A stretch of 64,000 bases of DNA from JAYPWI01 sp964629575 (GTDB lineage: Bacteria > Actinomycetota > Acidimicrobiia > Acidimicrobiales > Poriferisodalaceae). The position numbers and the translations under genes were made by a program. Below, in pieces: positions 9,001 to 17,199 of this stretch. Position 1 is the first letter of the stretch, and each line of letters opens with the position of its first letter. The notes under the pieces were generated by a model. That model was given only the letters and a program-made list of their open reading frames with translations. It searched no databases and had not been told where the DNA came from. The DNA lies in assembly GCA_964629575.1 (NCBI GenBank), contig CAZVUM010000019.1, positions 1-64,000 on the forward strand. Reading direction: 5' to 3'.

Positions 9001-10041
9001 TCATTGCAGCCTGCGGTGTAGGCGATCGGCCTGCTCGCCCGCTTTGGCCCTGATCTCTTCGGCATCGACGCGTGTCGGCCGGCCATCCACCCACGCCAGT
9101 TCCCCGGCGATCTCGATCCGCAGCGGGTGCACGCCGGGCGTGAAGGCGAGGTGCCATGGCTCCATCGTCGGATAGCTCCACGTGACGACATCGTCGGAGG
9201 CTTCGGGAAAGAGGCCTCGACTGGCTTCCAGCCAGCTCCAGGCGGGATCGGGGCCCACCTCGACGTCGGCTTCGCGGTGTTTGACGTAGGCGAGCCGGAA
9301 CTCGTCGAGCATGTCCGCGCCGATCCCGTCTGTGCCCAGGGCGACCGGATTGTCGAATCGGGAGGGGTCGGCGTACCCGACGCTGTTGTTCATGTTGGAG
9401 CGCGGGTTGTGAACGATGGTCCCGGCGAGGTCGTGGCCGCCACCGAGATGCACGCCGTGCACCAGCAGCCACCGGTCGTCAGTGAGTCCGGCCAGCCGCT
9501 TCTCGGCATCGCCGTCCTCGGGCCCTTCGGCCACGTGGATGTGCACGCCGACGTCGAGATCGTCCGCCAGCTGGGCCGCCGCGGCCAGGGTGTCATCCGA
9601 GCACGTGAAGGCCGCATGGACGCCCACCAGCCCCCGCCCTCCCGCGCGCAGGAAGCGCTCGTTCTCGGCGAGACCCGCTCGCGCGCCCTGTGCTCCGTGG
9701 CGATCGGTCACGCCATAGGAGCAGCTCACCCGAACGCCGACCTCGGCACAGGCTGCGGTGATCACATCGAGCGACCCGTCGATGGCGCTGGGCGACTCGT
9801 GGTGGTCGATGATCGCAGTGCAACCAGACGACAGGGCCTCGAGGGCGCCGAGCTTGGCCGACCACTCGATCATCTCGAGGTCGAGGGCCACGTCGAGACG
9901 CCACCAGACCTGCTCCAGGATCTGCCGGAAGGTCGTCGCCGAGGCGGGGGGTGCCGGCATGCCGCGGGCGAGCGTCGAGTAGAGGTGATGGTGGGCACAC
10001 ACCATCCCCGCGGTCTGGTCGGACGCCAGCGCGTCGGTCAC
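9001..10041 (-). CDS. Metal-dependent amidohydrolase (SsnA/TrzN-like), lacking the usual N-terminal domain
   Basis: A TIM-barrel amidohydrolase of 346 residues, close to SsnA and chlorohydrolase/guanine-deaminase-like aminohydrolases. Metal and catalytic motifs are present: AHHHLYST (the HxH), HIHVAEG, VHGVHL and ALGTDGIG. Relatives are about 430-450 residues because a beta-sandwich domain precedes the HxH; here the GTG start lies only about 15 residues before it, and the space upstream is taken by the FeS-Mo hydroxylase gene, 13 bases away. The C-terminal part of the sandwich is still present. Either this is a naturally short form or the N-terminus was lost. SsnA-type genes accompany molybdenum hydroxylases in several bacteria. 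Confidence 0.82.
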   Translation of the reverse strand: MTDALASDQTAGMVCAHHHLYSTLARGMPAPPASATTFRQILEQVWWRLDVALDLEMIEWSAKLGALEALSSGCTAIIDHHESPSAIDGSLDVITAACAEVGVRVSCSYGVTDRHGAQGARAGLAENERFLRAGGRGLVGVHAAFTCSDDTLAAAAQLADDLDVGVHIHVAEGPEDGDAEKRLAGLTDDRWLLVHGVHLGGGHDLAGTIVHNPRSNMNNSVGYADPSRFDNPVALGTDGIGADMLDEFRLAYVKHREADVEVGPDPAWSWLEASRGLFPEASDDVVTWSYPTMEPWHLAFTPGVHPLRIEIAGELAWVDGRPTRVDAEEIRAKAGEQADRLHRRLQ

Positions 10042-10054
10042 CCTCGTTGCTCCA

Positions 10055-12664
10055 TCAGATCCCGTCCCAGGCGGACGCCCGCTCCTTGTTGCGGTCGTTG
10101 GCCATGGGGAGCTCGGTTCGCCAGATGCCGTCGCTGGCCTGGAGCGCAGCCGCGACCGCACCCGCCGTGGGAACCAGACCGATCTCGCCGACGCCTTTGA
10201 TCCCGTAGGGAGCCCGGGGCTGTGGCGCTTCGACCAGGATCACGTCGACGGGTGGCATGTCCTTGGGTCGGATGATGTCGAGGGAGCGCAGCGTGCTGTT
10301 CTGCGGCCGCCCGTTCTCATCGCACGGGAAGCCCTCGGTCAGTGCGTACCCGAGACCCATGTGCACCGCGCCCTCGATCTGGCCTTCGCACAGGATGGGG
10401 TTGACGGCCCGCCCCACGTCGTGGGCCGCCACGACGCGGGTGACCTCACCGTCGTCGTCGAGCACGACGAGCTGGCTCGCGTACCCGAACGCCGAGTGGA
10501 TGATCGGATTCTCGAGGCCCTCGGACAGGCTGTTGGTCCAATCGACTCGGTACTCGCCCTCGTAGTCGGTATCGGCGACGAACCCGTCAGCGAGAGCGGC
10601 GCGGCACGCCTCCGCGACTGCGCCGGCGCCCATGAGCGTGCCGCGGCTGCCGGTGGTCTGTCCGGCACCGAGCTCTCGCGTCGTGTCGACGATCACCTCG
10701 ATGCTGTCGGGGTCGACGCCGAGCTCCTCCACCGCGACCTGCAGGGCGACGGTGTGGACGCCCTGGCCCATCTCGGTCCAGCAGTGCCGGACCTCGACCA
10801 CTCCGTCGGATCTGCGCCGGACGATGGCCAGCGCAACCTCGTTGAAGCCGTTGCCGAGTCCGGAGTTCTTCAGCCCGAGGCCAACGCCCACGGCTCGACC
10901 CTCGGCGATGGCCGCGTCGTAGGCGGGTTTCACGGCGTCGAGACAGGCCCGCACGCCCAGGCACCCGTCGTCCATGATCTGGCCGGGCCCCCAGACCGAA
11001 CCGGGCTCCACGACGTTGCGCGACCGGATCTCCCAACCGCTGATCCCCGCCATGTCGGCGAGCCGGTCGAGGCAGCCCTCCATGGCGAACTGCGCCTGGT
11101 TGGCGCCAAACCCTCGGAAGGCACCGCCCACGCTGTTGTTGGTCCTGGCCGCCACGGCTTCGACATCGATGGCCGGAAGGACGTAGGGGCCGCTGGCGTG
11201 GCCGGCCGCCCGTTCGAGCACCTTCATCCCGACCGATGCGTAGGGACCGCTGTCGCCCAGCATCCGGGCGCGCAGAGCTGTCAGGCGGCCCTCGGCATCG
11301 CACCCGACCTCGTAGGTCATGCGGATGGGGTGGCGTTTGGTGTGGACGAGGAACGACTCTTCACGGCTGAACGTCGTGCGGACCGGCCGCCCCAGGACCC
11401 ATGCAGCGAGCGCCGTCTGGGCCTGGTTGGACATGTCCTCTTTGCCGCCGAACGCGCCGCCGTTGCTCACCAGCTCGACGACGACACGATCGGTGTCGAT
11501 GTCGAGCACGCGAGCGATGTCGTTGCGGTCGTCCCACACGCCCTGGCCGCCGCTGTAGACGTACAGGGACTCCGAGCGACCCGAGTCGGGATCGACGGTC
11601 GGCACGGCGAGGGTGCTCTCCGGCTCGACGAATGCGTGATCGATCCGCTGGGTCTGGAAGGTCTCCCGCACGACGTGGGCCGACGCTTCCAGCGCCGCGT
11701 CGACGTCACCACGGGCGTAGGTGCTGGTGGAGAGGATGTTGCCGTCGAGGCCCCACACCGCGTCCTCGGCGCTGGCGACGGCCGCAGCGGGGTCGACGAG
11801 TGGCGGCAACACGTCATAGGTGACGTCGATCAGCTCGGCGGCACGTCGCGCGGTTGGCCGATCGGCCGCCACCACGAGAGCCAGCACGTCTCCCAGGTAG
11901 CTGGTGCGGCCGCCCACGGGAATGAAGACCGGCCAGTCCTTGTGGATGAGCCCCACCCGGAGCTCTCCCGGGACGTCGGCACCGGTCAGAACGGCCTCGA
12001 CCCCAGGGACCGCCTCGGCCGCCGAGGTGTCGATGGCCACGATGTCGGCCCTGGCGTGTTCGGCCAGGTGCACCGCACCGTGGAGAAGACCCGCCGGGGT
12101 CATGTCGTCGATGAACGGCCGACGGCCGACCGCCAGATCGCGACCCTCGTACTTCACGCCGCTGCTGCCGACGCCCTTGGTGGGTTCGGCCACGGGGACC
12201 TCACCGGCGGCGATGGCTTCGACGGCGTCGAGGATCTTCACGTACCCGGTGCAGCGGCAGAGGTGGGCGCCGAGATGCCTGCTGGCCTCCTCGCGCGTGA
12301 CACCGCTCCCCTTGCGATCCACGAGAGCCTTGGTGCGCATCACGATTCCAGGCGTGCAGAACCCGCACTGCAGCGCGCCACAGGCGGCGAAGGTGTCTGC
12401 GTAGCGATCGATCTCCTCGCGGTCGAGCCCTTCGAGCGTGGTCACCTCACAACCGGCGGCCTTGTCCAGCGAGGTCTGGCACGACACGCGCGCCTTGCCG
12501 TCGAGGAGAACGGTGCAACACCCGCACTGGCCCGATGGCGCACATCCGTCCTTGGGCGAGATGAGACCCAGCTCGTCGCGGAGAGCCCCCATCAGGTGTT
12601 CGTGGTCACCGACGGAGACGGTCTCGCCGTTGACGACGAGGTGGGTCCGGGTCTGCTCAGTCAC
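10055..12664 (-). CDS. Fused [2Fe-2S]-molybdopterin xanthine dehydrogenase family protein (no FAD domain)
   Basis: An 869-residue protein with a CoxS-type iron-sulfur domain at residues about 1-165 (clusters GCAPSGQCGCC, QCGFC, LCRC) joined directly to a CoxL-type molybdopterin domain (GGAFGGKED, GGAFRGFGANQAQ, and GIKGVGE with the catalytic glutamate). There is no FAD domain, so electrons must leave through a partner; the FAD-FeS protein encoded downstream in the same run is one candidate. GTG at 12664 overlaps the nitrilase stop by 8 bases. It is a second molybdenum hydroxylase distinct from the 3691-7394 pair, so the pathway probably hydroxylates twice or at two positions. Confidence 0.92.
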   Translation of the reverse strand: MTEQTRTHLVVNGETVSVGDHEHLMGALRDELGLISPKDGCAPSGQCGCCTVLLDGKARVSCQTSLDKAAGCEVTTLEGLDREEIDRYADTFAACGALQCGFCTPGIVMRTKALVDRKGSGVTREEASRHLGAHLCRCTGYVKILDAVEAIAAGEVPVAEPTKGVGSSGVKYEGRDLAVGRRPFIDDMTPAGLLHGAVHLAEHARADIVAIDTSAAEAVPGVEAVLTGADVPGELRVGLIHKDWPVFIPVGGRTSYLGDVLALVVAADRPTARRAAELIDVTYDVLPPLVDPAAAVASAEDAVWGLDGNILSTSTYARGDVDAALEASAHVVRETFQTQRIDHAFVEPESTLAVPTVDPDSGRSESLYVYSGGQGVWDDRNDIARVLDIDTDRVVVELVSNGGAFGGKEDMSNQAQTALAAWVLGRPVRTTFSREESFLVHTKRHPIRMTYEVGCDAEGRLTALRARMLGDSGPYASVGMKVLERAAGHASGPYVLPAIDVEAVAARTNNSVGGAFRGFGANQAQFAMEGCLDRLADMAGISGWEIRSRNVVEPGSVWGPGQIMDDGCLGVRACLDAVKPAYDAAIAEGRAVGVGLGLKNSGLGNGFNEVALAIVRRRSDGVVEVRHCWTEMGQGVHTVALQVAVEELGVDPDSIEVIVDTTRELGAGQTTGSRGTLMGAGAVAEACRAALADGFVADTDYEGEYRVDWTNSLSEGLENPIIHSAFGYASQLVVLDDDGEVTRVVAAHDVGRAVNPILCEGQIEGAVHMGLGYALTEGFPCDENGRPQNSTLRSLDIIRPKDMPPVDVILVEAPQPRAPYGIKGVGEIGLVPTAGAVAAALQASDGIWRTELPMANDRNKERASAWDGI

Positions 12665-13628
12665 GTTCGACCCCCTTCTGGGAGGTGATGCGCCCGTAGA
12701 CCTCGGGACGCCTGTAGACGTCGAAATCGAAGAGCGTGCCGGTGTAGTTGCGACACCAGTCGAGATCGCATCTCGCGACGATCAGTTCGTCGCCGGTTGT
12801 GATCGCCTGGGCCACGATCTGGCCTGACGGGGCGTAGATGGCTGACTGGGCCAGCGACTCGACGCCTTCCTCGATCCCGCCCTTGGCGACGCCCACGACC
12901 CAGGTTCCGTTCTGGTACGCGCCGGCCTGCATCACCAGGTGGTTGTGGAAGGCCTGAAGTGGGTTCTGGGACGGATCCGGGGCGTAGTGCAGTGGCGTGT
13001 TGTACCCGATGAGGACGAGCTCCACGCCCTGTAGCCCCATCACCCGATAGGTCTCGGGCCAGCGCCGGTCGTTGCAGATCGCCATTCCGACACGGGCACC
13101 GAACGCGTCCCACACCCCGAACCCTTCGCGACCCTCTTCGAAGTACATGCGCTCGAGGTGTTGGAAGGGACGGTCGGGTTCCTCGTCGGCGTGGCCGGGG
13201 ATGTGCACCTTGCGGAAGGTGGCGACCTGGGTACCGGTCTCATCGACCAGCACGTAGCTGTTGAACCGTTCGCCGGCGGGTGTGAGTTCGGCGTATCCGA
13301 GGCAGAACCCGATTCGGAGCCGGGCGGCCTCGTCGAACAGCGGCTTGGTCTCGGGGCCGGGCATCTCGGTCTCGTAGAACGAGTCGATCTCGGACTGGTC
13401 GGTGAGGTGCCAGCGCGGGAAGAAGGTCGTGAGCGCCAGCTCCGGGAACACGACGAGGTCGCAACCCGCCTCGCTCCCCTGCCGGAGCAGCGTGATCAGG
13501 CGCTCGACAACGGCAGAACGCTGTTCGGCCCGGGCGATCGGCCCCAACTGCGCTGCTCCGACGGTGACGGTCCGCGCTGTTGCCGAATCGGCTGTTTCTG
13601 AATCGGCTGTCTGTGGGGTGCCGTTCAC
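12657..13628 (-). CDS. Nitrilase-superfamily N-carbamoyl amidohydrolase
   Basis: A 323-residue carbon-nitrogen hydrolase resembling N-carbamoyl-D-amino acid amidohydrolase, which releases CO2 and ammonia from a carbamoyl group. The triad is visible: glutamate in FPELALTTFFPR, lysine in FRKVHIPG, and cysteine in MAICNDRRWPE. The GTG start overlaps the stop of the M20 amidohydrolase (GTGA); the first 20 residues or so are polar and probably disordered. Two different carbamoylase-type enzymes side by side suggest that ring opening yields ureido (carbamoyl) intermediates, as in hydantoin, pyrimidine and purine breakdown. Confidence 0.88.
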   Translation of the reverse strand: MNGTPQTADSETADSATARTVTVGAAQLGPIARAEQRSAVVERLITLLRQGSEAGCDLVVFPELALTTFFPRWHLTDQSEIDSFYETEMPGPETKPLFDEAARLRIGFCLGYAELTPAGERFNSYVLVDETGTQVATFRKVHIPGHADEEPDRPFQHLERMYFEEGREGFGVWDAFGARVGMAICNDRRWPETYRVMGLQGVELVLIGYNTPLHYAPDPSQNPLQAFHNHLVMQAGAYQNGTWVVGVAKGGIEEGVESLAQSAIYAPSGQIVAQAITTGDELIVARCDLDWCRNYTGTLFDFDVYRRPEVYGRITSQKGVERD

Positions 13629-14872
13629 AGTGGCTCCGCGAGATCCACGATCACATCGAGAAGCACGTTCGCCCCCGCCTCGATGTCCTCCGCGTCGGTG
13701 TGTTCGGCCGGGTTGTGGCTCAGCCCGCCGGCACTGGGCACGAACACCATTCCGGTGGGGCACACCCGAGCGAGCATCTGCGCGTCGTGCCCGGCGCCGC
13801 TCGGAAGACGCATCACCGACGATCCGCGGTCCGCGGCCGCGGATTCGACCGCGGCGACGATGTCCTCGTCGAACTCGACCGGCTCGAAGCGGGCAAGCGA
13901 CCGCGGCACGATCTCGCATCCCTCGGCCGCCGCTGCCGACCTCGCGAAGGTCGCCATCTCGTCCTCGGCGTGACGTAGAAGCTCGTCGTCGGTGTTGCGC
14001 AGATCGACGGTGAACGTGGCGCGCTCCGCCACGACGTTGACGAGGTCAGGGTGGAGATCGATCTTCCCAACGGTACCGACCTGCGATCCGCCCATCCGGG
14101 AGGCGACGGCCCGCACCTCCGCAGAGACCTGAGCCGCGACGAGAGCCGCGTCGCGGCGCATCGCGATCGGCGTGGTGCCTGCGTGGTTGGACTGCCCTGT
14201 CACGGTGAACTCGGTCCAACTGATCCCCTGCACACCGGTCACCGCGCCGATCTGAACGCCCTCGTGCTCGAGAATGGGTCCCTGTTCGATGTGCAGCTCC
14301 ACGAAGGCCCGAGGTGGCGGCCCGGGGCACGGCGCGCCGCCGCGATAGCCGATCGCATCGAGTTCGTCGCCGAACACAGCGCCGTCGATCCCGACCGTGT
14401 CCAGGGCTTCTTCGAGGTTCATGGCACCGACGTACACGAGCGAACCCAGCATGTCCGGTGCGAATCGCGAGCCCTCCTCATCGGTGAAGAATGCGACCGC
14501 CAACGAATGTCTGGGCGTCACACCCGCGTCGAGAAGGGTTTCGACGATCTCGACCCCAGCGAGCACACCGAGGTTGCCGTCGTAGCGGCCGCCGGTGCGC
14601 ACCGTGTCGATGTGGCTGCCCATCATCACCGGTGCGCCTGGCTCACGACCCTGGAGGAGGGCCACCACATTGCCGACCCCGTCGATGGCGACGTCCATTC
14701 CCAGATCGCGCATCCAGGTGACCACCAGGTCGCGGCCCTCGCCGTCCTCGGGGGTGAGCGCGAGGCGCGAGCAACCGGCGGTGCCGTCGATCGCGCCGAT
14801 CCGTGCGAGCTCGTCGAGCCGGCGGAGAAGCCGGTCCGCGTCGATGTCGGGGCCTGCGCTCACGCCCACCAT
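13625..14872 (-). CDS. M20 family hydantoinase/carbamoylase-type amidohydrolase
   Basis: A 415-residue zinc amidohydrolase of the N-carbamoyl-L-amino acid hydrolase / allantoate amidohydrolase family. Metal-binding segments are clear: GSHIDTV, the aspartate in GRYDGNLG, FTDEEGSRF, ELHIEQGP and a late HNPAEHTD. It is the first gene of the eleven-gene minus-strand run and is preceded by an unusually AT-rich spacer with a possible promoter and operator. The substrate could be a carbamoyl amino acid, allantoate or ureidoglycine type; the family is firm, the substrate is not. Confidence 0.9.
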   Translation of the reverse strand: MVGVSAGPDIDADRLLRRLDELARIGAIDGTAGCSRLALTPEDGEGRDLVVTWMRDLGMDVAIDGVGNVVALLQGREPGAPVMMGSHIDTVRTGGRYDGNLGVLAGVEIVETLLDAGVTPRHSLAVAFFTDEEGSRFAPDMLGSLVYVGAMNLEEALDTVGIDGAVFGDELDAIGYRGGAPCPGPPPRAFVELHIEQGPILEHEGVQIGAVTGVQGISWTEFTVTGQSNHAGTTPIAMRRDAALVAAQVSAEVRAVASRMGGSQVGTVGKIDLHPDLVNVVAERATFTVDLRNTDDELLRHAEDEMATFARSAAAAEGCEIVPRSLARFEPVEFDEDIVAAVESAAADRGSSVMRLPSGAGHDAQMLARVCPTGMVFVPSAGGLSHNPAEHTDAEDIEAGANVLLDVIVDLAEPL

Positions 14873-14905
14873 GGAACCGGGATTTTTTACAAATTGTCAA
14901 GGGCT
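14873..14905 (-). promoter_or_regulatory. Probable promoter/operator of the catabolic run
   Basis: The spacer before the M20 gene is AT-rich in otherwise GC-rich DNA. It holds a perfect TTGACA -35 hexamer (minus strand, 14900-14895) overlapping a dyad TTTACAAATTGTCAA (14886-14900, one mismatched pair, core ACAA-A-TTGT). The -10 is not obvious. The dyad overlapping a -35 box is what a repressor operator looks like; which regulator binds is unknown. Confidence 0.5.
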
Positions 14906-14931
14906 CGGCATGCCGGAGACCGGCTCGCTGA

Positions 14932-15930
14932 TCAGCTGCCGCTCGCCAACGCCTTCCAGAGGCTCCGATACGACGGCCATGTGACCCGGTCGGAGACCCA
15001 CCCACTCTCGTCGAGCTCACGCTGGAGGCGCGGGAGGTGCCAGCAGGGCACGCCCATGTCCACGTGATGTGCGAGGTGGTAGCCGATGTTGAACGGGGCG
15101 AAGATCGCCTGGCTGAAGATGCTCTGCCGGATGTGGTGGGTCGTGCGTCGCCGGTCGCTCGACCTCTCCATCCCAGCGTGCTCTGCGATCGCCCGCAGCC
15201 GATTGATCACCCGCCACACCGTCATATACGGCAGCCACCACAACAGGACGTACAGCTCGGGCCGGCCAACAGCCAGGAAGACCGCGAACACCATCAGTTG
15301 GGCAGCGACGATCCGAGCCGCAGCCGGTCGGGCCCGCTCGTTTCGCAGCCCCCGGAGGAGGCCCTTGAAGAGCGGCCACCCGGTCCGACCCGTCGCGTCG
15401 CGCAGCAATTTGCGCCGCATGCTGGCCTTGGACACCGGATACCCCGCGTACAGGGGGATGTCCGGCTCCTTGGGACCCATCTCGTCGCGGTGATGGTTGA
15501 TGTGGCTGCGGCGGTACAGCTCGAATGGCACGAACGTCGGGTACGACAGCAGCCATCGCCCGACGAACTCGTTGGCACGCGAATTCTTGAACAGCGTGCG
15601 ATGCACCGCCTCGTGTCCCAGCGACGCGCAGTGGGCGTAGAACGGCCCCATCGCGAGGAACGCCAGCGCCCACGCGACCGGATGGCCGATCCACACGGCG
15701 CCACCGATGATGAGAACCGGCTCGAGCACCACGAAGGCGACGGCCGCGGCGCTCTTCAGATTCGGAATCCGGCGGAGCTCGGTTCTGATCGGGCGGACCG
15801 CGACCCCGTTGGCCAAGAGTCGTTCGGTGGGAAGGCTGTTGGGCAGATCGGCCGCCGCAGGCACCATCCCTCCAAGTTCGAACGCCCTGTCTCCGCGTGC
15901 ATGCTGCCGTCCGGCCGCCTTCTTCGCCAC
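14932..15930 (-). CDS. Membrane fatty acid desaturase-type protein
   Basis: A 332-residue integral membrane di-iron desaturase/hydroxylase. The three histidine boxes are present: SLGHEAVH, RSHINHH and YHLAHHVDM, with hydrophobic helices between them. Substrates for this family are acyl chains or carotenoid-type lipids. I chose GTG at 15930 because a TACACT -10 hexamer lies 6 bases upstream, which fits a leaderless mRNA; an internal ATG at 15867 is an alternative. It is divergent from the efflux pump at 15967 and is followed by the catabolic run after 59 bases. Confidence 0.88.
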   Translation of the reverse strand: MAKKAAGRQHARGDRAFELGGMVPAAADLPNSLPTERLLANGVAVRPIRTELRRIPNLKSAAAVAFVVLEPVLIIGGAVWIGHPVAWALAFLAMGPFYAHCASLGHEAVHRTLFKNSRANEFVGRWLLSYPTFVPFELYRRSHINHHRDEMGPKEPDIPLYAGYPVSKASMRRKLLRDATGRTGWPLFKGLLRGLRNERARPAAARIVAAQLMVFAVFLAVGRPELYVLLWWLPYMTVWRVINRLRAIAEHAGMERSSDRRRTTHHIRQSIFSQAIFAPFNIGYHLAHHVDMGVPCWHLPRLQRELDESGWVSDRVTWPSYRSLWKALASGS

Positions 15931-15936
15931 GGCCTC

Positions 15937-15958
15937 AGTGTAGGAACCCCGATACCGT
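15937..15958. promoter_or_regulatory. Divergent promoter pair with two -10 hexamers
   Basis: Minus-strand TACACT (15942-15937) lies 6 bases before the desaturase GTG, and plus-strand TACCGT (15953-15958) lies 8 bases before the efflux-pump ATG. The whole intergenic space is 36 bases, so both transcripts are expected to be leaderless or nearly so. Confidence 0.55.
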
Positions 15959-15966
15959 CGGGCGGA

Positions 15967-17187
15967 ATGTCGGGGACGGAAACCTCGCACCGTCCCGCGG
16001 TGTCGATGCTCTTCATCAGCATGACGATGGCGCTGGTCGCCCTCGGCGTCGACCTCCTCCTCCCCGCTTTCGATGACATCCGCGCGAGCTTCGATCTCGC
16101 CGAGGACTCCACAGGGCCGGCGCTCCTCATCACCACGTACTTCGTCGGTCTGGCCCTCGCCCAGCTGATGTGGGGGCCGATCGCCGACCGCTTCGGACGC
16201 CGCCCGGTACTGCACTGGGCGTTGGCGGTCTACTGCATCGGCGCCTTGGGAGCTGCGGTGGCGCCGGCCTTCGGCTTGCTGCTCGCCTCCCGGTTCGTGT
16301 GGGGCATCGGAGCAGCAGGTGCCCGGGTCGTGGCGATCGCGATGATCCGCGACCAGCACGAGGGCGATCGAATGGCCGCCTTCATGTCGCGGGTGATGGC
16401 GATCTTCCTCATCGTGCCCGTGTTCGCCCCCCTGCTCGGCGAAGCGGTTCTGCAGGTCGCGCACTGGCGCTGGCTGTTTTGGCTGACGGTGGTTCTGGCC
16501 ATCCTGCTCGGCGCCTGGGGCCTCCGGGTCAACGAGACCCTCGACCCCGCGCACACGCTGCCTCTCGAATGGCGGGCCGTCGGAAAGGCGTTCGCCCGCG
16601 TCGCGAAAACACGGGTCACGTTGGCCTACATGCTCGTGATGGTCTTCATGCAGGGCGTCTTCGTGAGCTACCTGGCCAGCTCCGAGCTGGTCATCGACAC
16701 GGTCTTCGACAGGGAAGAACAGTTCGCCGTGATCTTCGCCGCTGTGGCCTGCGCGCTCGGAGTCGCCAGCCTCGTCGCCGCACGAGCAGTTGCCGTGATG
16801 GGCGGCGAGCGCATGCTCCACGTGGGTCTCAGGGCCTCCCTCGTTCTCTCGCTGGTGCTGTTGGCGGTGACCATCGAGGCGGGAGGGCGCCCACACTTCT
16901 GGGTGTTCTTCCCCCTGCTCGCCCTGCTGATGATGATCACGGTCGCATTGATGCCGACGCTCAACAGCCTGGCCCTCGTGCCACTGGGCGACATCGCCGG
17001 AACGGCGACGTCTGTGACCGGCGCGGTCCGCACTGCGGGAGGCGGACTCCTCGGAGCGGTGATCGACCGCACGGTGTCTGGATCGGTGACCCCGTGGGCC
17101 GTCGCGTTCGCGCTCGGCTCGCTGTTGTCGATCGCCACCGTCCAGGCCCTCATTCCCCGGGACGTCGACGGCCGCACCGCGGGATGA
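15967..17187 (+). CDS. MFS drug efflux protein, Bcr/CflA type
   Basis: A 406-residue, twelve-helix major facilitator protein of the inner membrane. The signature loop after helix 2 reads GPIADRFGRRP, and the helix 4-5 region with RFVWGIGAAGARVVAIAMI fits the Bcr/CflA (DHA1) drug:proton antiporters. Substrate unknown. The ATG at 15967 follows TACCGT by 8 bases and there is no Shine-Dalgarno, so the start is probably leaderless. The HTH protein follows 12 bases downstream and could regulate or simply be co-transcribed with it. Confidence 0.88.
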   Translation: MSGTETSHRPAVSMLFISMTMALVALGVDLLLPAFDDIRASFDLAEDSTGPALLITTYFVGLALAQLMWGPIADRFGRRPVLHWALAVYCIGALGAAVAPAFGLLLASRFVWGIGAAGARVVAIAMIRDQHEGDRMAAFMSRVMAIFLIVPVFAPLLGEAVLQVAHWRWLFWLTVVLAILLGAWGLRVNETLDPAHTLPLEWRAVGKAFARVAKTRVTLAYMLVMVFMQGVFVSYLASSELVIDTVFDREEQFAVIFAAVACALGVASLVAARAVAVMGGERMLHVGLRASLVLSLVLLAVTIEAGGRPHFWVFFPLLALLMMITVALMPTLNSLALVPLGDIAGTATSVTGAVRTAGGGLLGAVIDRTVSGSVTPWAVAFALGSLLSIATVQALIPRDVDGRTAG

Positions 17188-17199
17188 CACGATGGCCCG

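Noticed and set aside
10361..12688. Very long plus-strand open frame opposite the FeS-Mo hydroxylase
   Set aside because: Composition is rich in His, Arg, Gly and Val and has no recognisable motifs; it is the antisense shadow of a GC-rich gene with clear cofactor motifs.
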